NCBI GenBank assembly: GCA_028829895.1
Contig: CM054178.1
Coordinates: 19,299,501 to 19,363,500 of the forward strand
Source: Sinotaia quadrata
Lineage: Eukaryota; Mollusca; Gastropoda; Architaenioglossa; Viviparidae
Direction of reading: 5' to 3'
DNA: 64,000 nucleotides
Part shown: piece after piece, positions 1-11,558 of the stretch
How the letters are laid out: every line of letters starts with the position of its first letter
Position numbering within the stretch: position 1 is the stretch's first letter
Notes under the pieces: generated by a model
The model's input: only the letters and a program-made list of their open reading frames with translations
Database searches by the model: none
What the model was told of the DNA's origin: nothing
Program-made: the position numbers and the translations under genes

Positions 1-930
1 ACATAATAATTGACAATCTAATACTATAATTGCATGGTCCATAACCTACACGTTTTCGATATTATTGTTTGGGTAATACACGACAAACAGAGACAAATGA
101 GAAAAATAAGACAATAAAGCGGAAACACAAACCACAAAACGAAGCGTAAAGCAGAAAATGAAGACAGCGCAGCCACCAAAAACGGTAGATTAAGAAACAG
201 GAACCAACACAACAGCAGCAATAAACGAAAAACAAACGCAACCTCAACCAAATCGCAACATAAATTACTAACACAAAGAATCGTTTATACACTTTCAAAG
301 CATAGGCACACAAAGGACGCAATGGAGAGAAGAAAACCACATCAAACCAACGAAACACAAACAAGAGCCATCAACGCCCACCACAACAAACAGAACACCA
401 ACACTAGCCGCAACAATGCAAACAGACGCACAAAAAAGAAATTAAAATTCCCTCCAAAATGGATCAGACCCAACAAAAGCAGCAAACACAAGCTGAAAGA
501 CACACACAACAATACACCTTCGACAACTACAACCATGCACCCCACGCACAACCACCACACAAGGACATGTTAATGTTGCTCATCAACACCCCAATAAGTG
601 GCAGCATGAGACAACATCAAGACAATTGCACTTCAGGTAAAGAAAGAAAAATAAATTAAAATTTTAAAAGTAAAGATAAAAGAAAGTTAAAGTCACAGCG
701 AAGCAAGAACAAAGAAAAACAAAACACAATAACAACACAACATAACGCCAACCACACAATATCAGATAAAGTGATAAGAGGAAAGCTCCTCAGAAATCCA
801 CCACACAACGACATCAGAAGATTAAACGTTTTAACGCATTTCCTGTGGAGCAAAAGTATTTGACAATACATCAACAATAGTTAATAAACAAATAAGCATG
901 CATATGAATGAATGAGTGAATCAATCAATC
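1..930. other. A+C-rich, T-poor stretch without a recognised gene
   Basis: From about 80 to 880 the plus strand is dominated by A and C. Short frames (322-573, 459-659) are rich in Asn, Thr, His and Gln purely from this composition, and no domain is visible. Nothing else is recognised here. Confidence 0.6.
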
Positions 931-2175
931 TGTAAATTTGCCTCTCCCTATATTTAAATTTAAATTGTTATATGAATTGCTAAATTGTCCAACCAACCCG
1001 ACATTGAGCACTCCTATTGGTGATATTTGTGAAAGTGTCTGAGTTGAAGTAAACGGTCTCGAGGCAAGAATATTCTAGATTGCTGATGCAATGCAAGCTG
1101 AACGAGTAGTTTTAAATTATCCAATTATGATTTATGAGAACGAGACCATCCAATGGGCTGAGATTAAAGAATCCACTTGCTGTAGAAAATTCTACTCTTT
1201 GATCACTTTGAATCTGAAGTTACAAGAGAGAAATCTGACGGCAGTCATTAATTTGATGGTGAGTTAAAACTGACTGACTGAGAGAGAATGGACTTAGGAA
1301 TAGTTCATGCATTTTCACTATTAATGTTTTATACTTGTTATTATGTAGAAATGTGATATGTCGGTTGAATCTACAACTGTTTGAACTAAGTTACACACAT
1401 GCAGTCTGATAATTATTGACATTGTTTGATACACTGTATTCATTTAGAATGTGTGCATCGGGCTAATAAATACTGTTGCAGGAAATTGTAATTGGAGAAT
1501 ATGATTTAAGACAAAATGGAGATATAATGAGATAAGCAGGACAATTAGGATGCTCCTTAACTATATTTTACAGTGAGCAAGTGCCCTTTTGACTTTTGAA
1601 TTTCACCCTTTGAGTCTGGAGTGTTGAGTTTCAAGCTTCAAGTGTCAAGTCTATGTGTTCACTAGTTATAAGCCTGAGTGATCGGGAGATGTGTAAAATA
1701 TTTTTTGTGGAGTGTAAGGGAGTATGCTACACACTTTTGATAAAAATAATTATGGTACTTTCAATGTACTAGAATTTTCTAGAATGTACCCAGCGTATTT
1801 TGCTCTAATTCATCATTTGTTCATTTAATAAATTTATTTTTAAATTTATTGACATTCTTAGGCATATTGATAACATAATGCTGCAGAAAAATTTGGGTGG
1901 ATAAGGGATCACTAATTATAGTTTAAAAATCGAATTTCTCTTCTCTTCAGTAAGATGTTTTCCACTCAAGGAAACATTATGTGACTGTAAATGTTGTTTT
2001 ATGTTGTGGAATATAAGGAACGTTTACAGCACCAAATATTCACCAAGTGAGAGAGGAGTGGTGTCTGTTGGAGGATCTTAATAAAGGAAATTAAGGTTCT
2101 CATTACTAGTAAATAGTTGTGAAAGATTAAATAATAAAATAATCATTTTCATTAGCTACTTGGTGTATCCGTCAC

Positions 2176-2176
<1 letters not shown>
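931..2176 (+). mobile_element. LTR-like repeat, family A, shortened copy
   Basis: Begins TGTAAATTTGCCTCTCCCTA and ends CGTCACA, with the shared blocks CCCGACATTGAGCACTCC, AAAGTGTCTGAGTTGAAGTA and GGGCTAATAAATACTGTTGC. It lies within a (CAAT)n target, so the target duplication cannot be read. Confidence 0.7.
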
Positions 2177-2177
<1 letters not shown>

Positions 2178-2221
<44 letters not shown>

Positions 2222-2236
2222 CCAATCAATCAATCA
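2178..2236. repeat. (CAAT)n microsatellite
   Basis: About 14 units of the tetranucleotide, directly after the family A repeat. The same tetranucleotide is on the other side of that repeat (921-930), so this was probably its target. Confidence 0.95.
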
Positions 2237-2239
2237 TTT

Positions 2240-4440
2240 CATATGTAAATAACAACTAAATCAAATTGTGCAAGGTAAGCCATAGAGAGGGATTTTTTCA
2301 ATCTGTGACAGTACAAACGTTACCTGCATATATTTAAGAAATAATTATTATATTTATGCTGCTAATATTTAATGTCTTAAAAACTTAAAGCAAACTTTGT
2401 GCTCTGCACTTTAAAATAATATTAAAGTCAGAATTATGTAGGACCATGTCTAAACGATGGCCTGAAGCAAGGTTATTTTTCATGGTCGAAGTTTTTTGAA
2501 GTTAGAGAATCAGGCTGAGCAACAATCAACTCACCCAGTGACGTTAACTAGTTCTAAGCGACTGGCTAGTTATAACGACCAATGATCTGATTCTGGCCAA
2601 TAACAAATCTAACCAATAAGAGGCAAACAGAAGGTGACCTTTCAAAAAAACCATCCCTAGTTCACTCTAATTTTGTGTATGGTCGAGTCACGTCTTAAAG
2701 GCTGATAATCAGCTGGTGAATTATTTGACTGATAAAGGAAGAAATATTTTCTTACATTTTGAACCGTTGACTTATGGTTTATTACAAATAGTAGAAATAC
2801 TTCTTACATTTTTGAAATATCGATTTGTGGTTTGTCATCTGACTCAGAGCTGATTTCGTGTATTTGCACTTTTATGAGTTTGCAATTAGATTAAGAAAAT
2901 GTATATGTATATGATTTATGACATGTAATTAGAGAGGTTTTGTATATTTGCATTCTTGAGTATATGACAATGTTCCTTTAGAAATGTTCATGAATTTGAT
3001 GATGCTATATTTATGCTCAAGTGTGTTAATCTGGCTAATAAATTTTATTACAGGAATGTTAGTATGATAATGTTGATGTCCCGTGATTAAACCTTTCAAG
3101 AAGAGCAAGCCTTTCTCTGTTTTTTCATTATTCACTTCAGCCTGCAGTGAACTATTGCAGTCTACTTAAGTACGTCAGTATGTGTGTCTTATATTATTGT
3201 TACACTTGCTGTCAACAGGTTTGCTGAAAGTTGGTTACATGAATCTCCATTCCAGAATCATATGGCAGAAGTTTGGTCTCGCTTTGGTTTGGAGAGATTG
3301 CACACAAATTTCTTGGAATTGTTCCCATAGAGATGCACGTTAGACCGATTATTTAAATGCAGGCAAAGTGAGCCTGTGATACACTTTGAAAAAAAAAACA
3401 GTGACAAATTGTGAAGGTCATGTAAAAATTAACTATTGCTTCTTTCACTCTAATTTATGTGATGAGGAATAGACTCATAATTTTATTATTGATTACTAGC
3501 TTGACTATTTCATTGTTATGATAGAGACTGAATAAATGGTGGACATTATTTGAAGAAGTATCAAAAGAGAGTCTATTTTTTCCAACTATATTAACTTGTA
3601 TGTTTTGAGTTTTTATTCAATAAATTCATTGTTCTTTCTTGTGTGTCCTTATGCATTTTTATCTAACTTATATGTTTGGAGTAATAGTTGGTGGAGCGGG
3701 GTTGCTTGTAGCATGAATACGGTTCTAATTACTCCTTCAGTAAGAAGTTCAACTATGGAAGAAATTATGTGTCTAGAAGAATATTCTAAATGTTGTGATT
3801 AAGGGGTAGAATACTGCAATGCAAAGTGTACTGGCAAGTGGGAGACAATTTGGGTGTCTATTGGGATTTGTTATTAATATATGGATTAAGATTCCTTCCA
3901 TTTGTATTTAGTTATGAATTATTAATTATAATATAATAATAATCATAACCAGCAGAGCATAGATTACAGATTCAATTGCAGGCATAACACTTCCCTGGCC
4001 TGACGCTTGATTACAACGCCGTATTATGTACATCCATACATCGATATGCACTATAGTATGGTCTCAGAACTAAAGTAAATCATACTTTTTTCTGCGTGTG
4101 TGTGTGGGTCAGCATTATACCTAATAAATTTCAAGATGTAAGAAACATTAGCCAGCCTTTAAAAAATATATTGCTTAAATATCTCGTATATTAAATAAAT
4201 CTTAATAAGAATACCTTCAGAAGGATAATTGAATGTGGACAAATACATTTTGTCGACTTCATAGTATGAAAATATTATCTTGGTGGAACATATTTGTAAG
4301 TCTAAAAAAATGCACTGGGTACGTTTTAAAAAATACGATATCGAAAGTGAGGTGGCAAACAAGCGGGAATAGAGCAAGTTCGAGAACTAAGATAAAATTT
4401 TTAACTATCATCTTTACAAAGAGATGATTGTTATGTAAAA
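2240..4440. other. Non-coding, likely gene A intron
   Basis: Lies past the donor of exon 4452. A weak echo of family A (GGCTAATAAATTTTATTACA near 3035-3055) is the only recognised element. No transmembrane-type exon was found. Confidence 0.5.
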
Positions 4441-4451
4441 TCTTTATTTAC

Positions 4452-4586
4452 CATCTTTACAGAGAGGTGGATTCAGCCCAGGTGTACACGATCGACAGTA
4501 TCCAGTAGTCACCTTACACGCAGCATAGCCCGCACAATGACCACATTCTTGCAAACAGCCCTGACCGTATTTTCCTGACTCACAAT
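4452..4586 (-). CDS. Gene A exon: EGF-like repeat, probably the last before the membrane
   Basis: 135-bp exon, acceptor atgcag, donor GATG|gtaaat, phase 1-1. It reads CESGKYGQGCLQECGHC, then CKVTTGYCRSCTPGLNPPLC. CRSC..G...PxC is the type found in the last EGF exon of gene B, so the transmembrane exon of gene A should be the next one to the left. No exon is recognised from 4451 to 1, so it probably lies outside the window. Confidence 0.9.
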
Positions 4587-5916
4587 CTGCATTAATAAAT
4601 GGGTTCGATAATTGATATTATCAAGAAAGTTATCATAAGTCGTGAAATATTTTGTTTAAAAAAGCATGCATACAGACATTCTTTACATGTACAAGAAACA
4701 TTAACAGAAGTAATTTAGATAAACAATCACAACAACAATAGCAAAAACAAGAACATCAAGAAAACAAATATACGCACAGTTCCTACACTGGTCTGCTACA
4801 ACATGACGATAATTTATTTATAGTTAAGAATCCGATACCAGCGACTCGTAATGTGAATTTTTATAATTCCAGTGTTACTAACTCATTCTATTATATTTTT
4901 TCTATTTCTGAACACTTTAGGACACACCAAATGAGATACACAGATCATTGAACAACTGCTCAACACATGCCTTTACTGTATCGCTTCCATTTGAATAATC
5001 TTTCAAGGAACAAAATGTAAGAAAAGAAAACCTTAATGCATTATTAATGTCGAAAGCTGAGCAAATTACCATGCGAATGTTTTATTTAAGAAACGTGGAT
5101 TTCTTATCAAAAATAATTTTAGAATTTTTTAAAAATAAAAAATACAACTAATTGTTATTCCCATTGCACAAGTCCTAATCATTCAAAATATTTGTTTTTA
5201 TTTCTCCATCCGATAGGTTATCTTAGGTCTATGTAGAAAAAATAACACTCCATCTGCCTCAGTAGACAAAAACTATTTACAAAGAAATACCAAACCCAAG
5301 GAGAGTGTCTCGAAAGGGCAAAACACAGGTTTTAATCTAGAAGCTCCGCCAATCTTTAATTTGTATAAATTTCTGCACTCACATCACAAACAATGAAGAA
5401 GGGTGATCACTGTTCAAATTAGCAAGGTCTGGCATGATAGCATAACACTGTTTAATTATTACCTTACGTTATCATTCAAATATAAATAATGGGATATATA
5501 ATACAAATAATTGTTTAAAATTTTTTGTACTGAATAACTTTAAGATCCAAACGAACCTGGTGTATAAAATTGTCTCCGAGTATAATCATAATTCTTGCTT
5601 AAGGCGAATTATATTTCATACTGTCATGACAGGATAAAAATTATGGCTTTCGATTTCAGGGATATGAATATTTGAAACTAACATTTCGGTAATTACTTTG
5701 GAAAAAAAATTATATTATTATGACTGACCGTTTTGGTCAAATTTATATTAACCCTCCTGCAGTTTCTATTCCGTTGTTGATTACGCTGAGTTAAGCTAAC
5801 AAATGGTTAATGTGATCAGGTTTATTGTCAGTGAATTATTTTGTTATGTGATAAACACTTTTCTAATATGTTGCACACACTAGTTCCTCATAAAATAAAT
5901 GGTCCAGTCAAATTAT

Positions 5917-5918
<2 letters not shown>
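4587..5918. other. Gene A intron, unremarkable
   Basis: AT-rich sequence between EGF exons without recognised elements. Confidence 0.6.
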
Positions 5919-5994
<76 letters not shown>

Positions 5995-6044
5995 GAGAGA
6001 GGGAGAGGGAGAGAGAGAGAGGGAGGGAGAGGGAGAGAGAGAGA
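5919..6044. repeat. (GA)n microsatellite
   Basis: 126 bp of GA with GG interruptions in the second half. It lies in the gene A intron, just past the donor of exon 6137. Confidence 0.97.
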
Positions 6045-6136
6045 ACTGTTTACGTGCATATGTATATTTAGTCATATTCAAGACACTGGTACTTTCATCA
6101 CATCAGTAATGCTAGCATAAAAAATTATATCCTTAC

Positions 6137-6271
6137 TTTGATCACAGGTTTTGCTCGTCCATCCTGGTGCACACCCATAAATACACTCTCCAGTTATGAC
6201 ATTACACGGTTGTCCATCCTTACAATGGCATGCCTTTACGCAGTCACTACCGTATGTGCCGTTCGTGCATG
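6137..6271 (-). CDS. Gene A exon: EGF-like repeat (GCAPGW type)
   Basis: 135-bp exon, acceptor ctacag, donor AAA|gtaagg, phase 1-1. It reads CTNGTYGSDCVKACHCKDG, then CNVITGECIYGCAPGWTSK. GCAPGW and CKDG are shared with the gene B exon at 60858-60995, so this is the penultimate EGF module in both genes. A (GA)n tract lies about 90 bp past the donor. Confidence 0.92.
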
Positions 6272-7210
6272 CTGTAGACGTCATAGGAGTAATTTAATTA
6301 ACATTAACATTGTATATTATGCAAAGTAAATAATAACATAAATATTTTTTAAAACTACAGAATTCTCGTTAAAGTTGTATTAATAAATGTTTGTTGTCTG
6401 GACAATATAATAATTGCATGGTACATAACACTTATTATTTCAGTGATATCATACATGAATGTACTTGATAGAGGATAATATATTAATAATTATAATAACG
6501 ATACTAATTGCTTACTGTCTGTTTTATTAGCTTTAGTAAAAGTTCGTTTGCTATCGATATGTTAATTCTTAGGCGAGTTCTTGCCAGGACCAATCATCTC
6601 TCTGGCCATACCATTGTTATGTACCAAATACTTAATAATATTTTGCATAATTACTAAAATCCCAGTAAAATCTAGTAAATGAAGTCCTGAATATACACCA
6701 TTAAACAGGATTGAAATGAACAAATTCCTGGAAAATATGTACTTCTAGTGAATGTATTCATGCAGTCATTCGTCCAAATCTTTGAAAAGCTTATTCTCTC
6801 TTTCATTGTTCACAAATACATTAAAGTACAAAGATGTTATTGCTCGCTCTTAATATCGATATTTTTATTTTTCTCTGTCACAGTACACACTATTTAAACT
6901 ATTCCAGACGTGAATCAGTTGAAATAAACTTCAGCAACCTTACAGTTATATATGCACGTGTCAACAATTAATATTGCCGTGGATTTTTTGTTTATGGCAG
7001 TCTAAATATTGGTTTGGATTGATGACCTTTTTTATTTATTATTGTGTCAAATGTTAATGTGAGTTACCTATGTTTTACAAATCAATAACTTGAAAAACTC
7101 AATAAAACAACAAATAAATAATAAGCAAAATATGTAGCAACTCCATACAAGTGAAAACGTTTCTTGAGTCAATGAAATAAAAGTAGCTAATTCAATGTCA
7201 GTTCAAGACA
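6272..7210. other. Gene A intron, unremarkable
   Basis: AT-rich sequence between the exon at 6137 and the tRNA-like segment; nothing else recognised. The rest of the intron (7283-7891) is likewise empty. Confidence 0.6.
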
Positions 7211-7282
7211 GGAGTTATCGAATCGAACACCGTTAGAACTCTCACCAGGCCTATACGTTAGACCACATCGCCATATTACTCC
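7211..7282 (-). other. tRNA-like segment, possible SINE head
   Basis: 72 bases on the minus strand starting GGAGTAATATGGC and ending GATAACTCC. The ends pair at 6 of 7 positions like an acceptor stem. An A-box-like GATGTGGTCTAACG and a B-box-like GTGTTCGATTCG are present. The T stem does not pair well, so this is probably a degenerate tRNA-derived SINE or a tRNA pseudogene, not a working tRNA. Confidence 0.35.
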
Positions 7283-7891
7283 TACAGAGACTTTGGTGGT
7301 CCTTACCTTTAGAGTAGGGCATAGCAACAACAACAAAATATATTTTTCTGTTGGGGCGATGGTCATGTTTCCAGTATTATATTCATGCCGTTCACTGAGT
7401 AAGAAAACTAGCCATCTTTGTAAAAGGTACGCTTTAAATAACTTGTATATTACAATCATGTATACTATAAATAAACTGCATATTACAATCAGATAAGCTA
7501 TAAATAACTTGCATATTATAATCAGTACTAATAAAATAACTTCAGGCTATTAAAAGAAGAACATCTGCAATTGTACAAACGTAAATTTATGTCAAGTTCA
7601 TTACTTGAAAGTACTATCATGGTGCAAAATATATGAATAACTGAAAGTACACTGGATACGCTTCAGAATCCGATAATTTAATGTCTGTAAGTTTCGTGCT
7701 TACAGCTGATGAGGGAAAATAGAAGCGAGGTCGAAGACAGATTAAAACCGTGATTTAACCTACTTCCTTGCAGAGACAAAGCTTTCATGTAAAATTTTTG
7801 TGCACCATATTTATAGAAAAAGGTGATGTTAGATAAATATACTTGTATCATTGTTTCAGGGAAGTAACTGTTAGTTACAAAGTTTATTTAC

Positions 7892-8025
7892 CACCCTTAT
7901 AGAGAGGGAGCTGTAACCCTGGTGTGCATGTCGGGCAGTGTTCAGTTGCCACGTTATATAAAGAATTGTCCGCACACTGATCACAGTTCTCCAAACAGTC
8001 CTGACCATATTTTCTGTCGCACAAT
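7892..8025 (-). pseudogene. Gene A decayed EGF-like exon
   Basis: 134 bp between an intact tttag acceptor and an intact gtaaat donor; the sister exons are 135 bp. It aligns with the exon at 4452-4586 along its whole length, but one base is missing about 14 bases into the exon (the run after the first Cys), which shifts the frame. Two cysteine codons are also changed from TGT to TAT, one in the middle and one at the final cysteine. Because the exon is phase 1-1, skipping it would keep the gene open. Could also be an assembly error at the missing base, but that would not explain the two lost cysteines. Confidence 0.85.
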
Positions 8026-8544
8026 CTAAATTAGTAATTGTGCAAAACAATTAATACTTATTAGTAAGTTAGCAAAAATATTGGTGTATTTTTCAAAGAT
8101 GACGTAAATTAGTTAAGCATCTCTCATTACTAGGAAATATATAACACGCCCCCAATAAGTATTAAAACAAGCACATTTAGACTACAATTTAAACTCTCGA
8201 ATTCCAGCAGAAAACGATTACATTATACATAATCATGTGTACTATTTAGATCAAGACTATAATTGTTGGAACGATGACAAAAAGAGTAAACAAACGAAAA
8301 CGTATATAACAACAACAACAATACAACATAAAAGGTGAGCAGTTTAAATTCTTTACAAGGCAGCGTAGTTACTTGGTAACACTACATGTTACAAATAAGT
8401 GTTGTATAACAGTGTTATTAGTCAATGTCTGAATGCCACATCTCCCATTGTAATATCATGGTTGACTCACTGACTAGCTGTTCTGCTCTCAGTTTACAAT
8501 ATTCTAAATTGTTTAGCGTTTAAAGGAATGTAAAAAAAACAATT

Positions 8545-8774
8545 ACATTTTATTTAGCACGATATAAATTGCGTATAATATATCAACGCATATTAAATTT
8601 ATACTACTGTAGAATTTCTAATGCCCCTCTAGAGTTCGCATTGAGAAGTATTGCACTCTAAATATATTTACTGAAATTTGGTTCACATAATGTTTAGACT
8701 TATATAACAATTCAAACAAGAATATTTGTAAATCTTTTGAAAGGCAGACAATGCAATTTCCATTCTTACTGTTA
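8545..8774 (+). repeat. Duplicated intron segment, copy 1
   Basis: A 230-bp segment (GTAGAATTTCTAATGCCCCT, CTAGAGTTCGCATTGAGAAG and so on) with a near-identical copy at 10969-11203 in the same direction. Each copy lies on the 5' side of an EGF exon of gene A. Confidence 0.9.
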
Positions 8775-10209
8775 TTAAAAGAATAAGGGTCAAATTCTGT
8801 TTCAAATTGAGAACAGGAAAATGCAGAAATTGAACCTAAATGTAAATTGTGACACTGTGGCAAATCACATGAAAAATGGTTAAGACCACGTTGAATCAGA
8901 TTACATGAAGACTATTATTTCTAATCTCTGATTTCTGTTCTCTGATAAGACTATCATGCGATTTGTATTAATATATTACTGAATTGTATTTTTGTATAAG
9001 AATGTTAAACATATGAATTATACAAACAAGATTTCATGGAATTATTAATGTCATTAAATCTATTTCATTATATTTTCATATTTTTCTCTAATGATTTAAG
9101 CCTATTAAAGAGGCAATTGTATATATATATGGTTATTAGTAGAGAGCTGATATATGAATTTTGTCTATTCTATAATGCTCTAAACCAGTTTAGTTCAATT
9201 TGAGGTTCAATTTGAAATTCAAGTTGAAATTCAAGTTAGAATTCAAGATAAAGTTTGCAGTTCACGATCTGCAGTGCAAGTTGCATGTAGCAATTTGCTA
9301 GGACCTTACAGTTGTGATTGTGGATAGACAACTGTGGATTCAGCGACCAATGAATTATGTTGCCAAGTTGGGGTAACATGTTTGACTACAAATTGGTTGG
9401 AAGCCAATGCTGGAAGACGCAGTGTGTGTATATTTGATGTCGTCAATTCCATAACTTTCCATTCTTGTTTAGAGAGAGCACAGCAAGAGATGCCGTTGAC
9501 GTAACCTGCTGTTTATCTGCAATTCTCATATTATTCCAGTGACAGAATAATGGTGACTGTACTGAACGTAAGAGAGTGAACACTGCACAATTCATATACA
9601 TAATTTGGACATTCTGTATATGGTTAACGAACTGAGTAGCAACCTAACCACATATGTATTTGCTAGGCACTGGCAGCTTCAGTGGCAAGTCCACAACAAT
9701 GAACATATGAACAATCAGGTGAATGAGTGTTCAGGCCTAAGATCAATATTATAAAGGTTTTCTATGATTTTCTATTCTTTTATTTCTGAATATTTGTTAA
9801 CGTAAACGTTTCATAAAGATTTAGCATATTAGGAAACTGTGAAAAGACATTGAACACTTTAAAATCTCGTGAATTGAATGACATTTGAAATGAAAAGATT
9901 TAAGTTGTTAATTATTAAGAACAAATGTGTAATTTCATGATTTGTTTTAAATAGTTTATAATTGATTTTTGTGAATTATTTAGTTGTGCATAGTTAATAA
10001 AAGAAAGTGTTGATTTGTTCTTTCCCACTTTGGCTAAATGAATTGATAAAGGAAGTGTGTAGGTTTGAAGGGCGTGGGCTGCCAAACATAATTAATACTA
10101 AAAGTCAGTCAAACATACCTTGGGGAAATAGCCCTTTCAAACTGGTATGGGGCGTGTGAGGGCGAGTGAAATATTATAATGCTTAGCTTAATATTGATTA
10201 ACAGGAATG
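8775..10209. other. Gene A intron, unassigned
   Basis: Holds a short AGTTGAAATTCAAGTT-type purine/pyrimidine repeat patch near 9200-9245. The part near 9900-10200 may be an extension of the family B fragment. Confidence 0.4.
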
Positions 10210-10330
10210 TATTTCACACTGGACGAGTAACACCTAGAGGAGGAGAACAATTAGAGTAATTGTTGATTCTAGGGCTTGACTTAGTCTCCCAGACTGCATA
10301 AGAAGAAGACCCTGTCGAGGAGTGTATTAC
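10210..10330 (+). mobile_element. Second LTR-like family (B), fragment
   Basis: A short piece with GGACGAGTAACACCTAGAGG, AGGGCTTGACTTAGTCTCCC-AGACTGCA and AAGACCCTGTCGAGGA, matching both longer copies. It lies in a gene A intron. Confidence 0.55.
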
Positions 10331-10395
10331 TAAATGAATAAATATATTTAATTATTAATTCACAAGGTGGAAGGTTTACCCAACCTTGTTTTTAC

Positions 10396-10551
<156 letters not shown>

Positions 10552-10766
10552 ATATACTTTATATTCTTAGCTTGAATTGACTGAGTACAGTTCAAGTTTC
10601 ACTTAGATATTTAGTAAAGGTGTATTTTTAAAACAGTATTTGCGTTGGTTTCTTTTGAAATAATAACAGGTTTTCTACATCCATGATTCAGTCTAATTTG
10701 TCCTATCAACCTATCTCTGTAACTAAAAGTGAAGAGATGGAAAGCGGGAAATAGTGTGACACTTAC

Positions 10767-10901
10767 TTTTGTTGCAGAAGAGCGTGACAAAGCCAGGTGA
10801 ACAACTACGACATAATCCAGATTCTGCATCACATGCTCTGTTTTCTGAACAATTGCCACAGGTGCCTGCGCAACCCTGTCCATATCTCCCCTCCGGACAT
10901 G
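10767..10901 (-). CDS. Gene A exon: EGF-like repeat 3
   Basis: 135-bp exon, acceptor gtaaag, donor gtaagt, phase 1-1. It reads CPEGRYGQGCAGTCGNC, then CDAESGLCRSCSPGFVTLFC, with the full cysteine set. The acceptor has a purine-interrupted tract (tgtgtgtaaag). Confidence 0.9.
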
Positions 10902-10968
10902 CTTTACACACAGAACACATTCAAATACTCATTATATCAGCCGTTAGTTGCAAATGTCTAAATACTGA

Positions 10969-11203
10969 CATTTTATTTAGTAACAATGGTATAAATTGCG
11001 TATAATATATCAACGCATATTAAATTTATGATACTGTAGAATTTCTAATGCCCCTCTAGAGTTCGCATTGAGAAGTATTCCACTCTAAATATATTTACTG
11101 AATTTTGGTTCACATAATGTTCAGACTTATATAACAATTCAAACAAGAATATTTGTAAATCTTTTGAAAGGCAGACAATGGAATTTCCATTCTTACTGTT
11201 GTG
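10969..11203 (+). repeat. Duplicated intron segment, copy 2
   Basis: Matches 8545-8774 with only a few differences. It may mark past duplication of an EGF exon with its intron, or be an unnamed dispersed repeat. Confidence 0.9.
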
Positions 11204-11420
11204 AACAAAGAAAATGTATATGGTAAATAGTAATACTTTGATTTCATTTTAGTCTCTAAAATGATAGGTTACTACCAAACCAGCAATCGTCAATACCAAT
11301 TCATAAATATCATCATCACTTATTTCATCATAATTATTAGTATACGCCTAAGATTTTGTAAAACCAATAGACATCGTTAATATTTTATTTTTTATTGTGA
11401 TGTGAATTTATTAATCTTAC

Positions 11421-11558
11421 TTTCGTTACATTGATTTCCTTGAAATCCTGGTGGACACTTTTGACAAAATCCTGTCGTCTTATTACAAGGAATGTTGTTG
11501 TAACATAGCCATGTGCACTCGTGTTCACAAAACTGGCCATACCAATTGTCTTTGCATT
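11421..11558 (-). CDS. Gene A exon: EGF-like repeat 2
   Basis: 138-bp exon, acceptor tttaag, donor gtaaga, phase 1-1. In frame with its neighbours it reads CKDNWYGQFCEHECTWLC, then CNKTTGFCQKCPPGFQGNQC. Another frame is also open across it but lacks the cysteine pattern and does not match the phase. Confidence 0.9.

Noticed and set aside
24..877. Hydrophobic minus-strand open frames that resemble membrane proteins
   Set aside because: They arise from the complement of an A+C-rich strand (many T and G codons). No family pattern or splice support.
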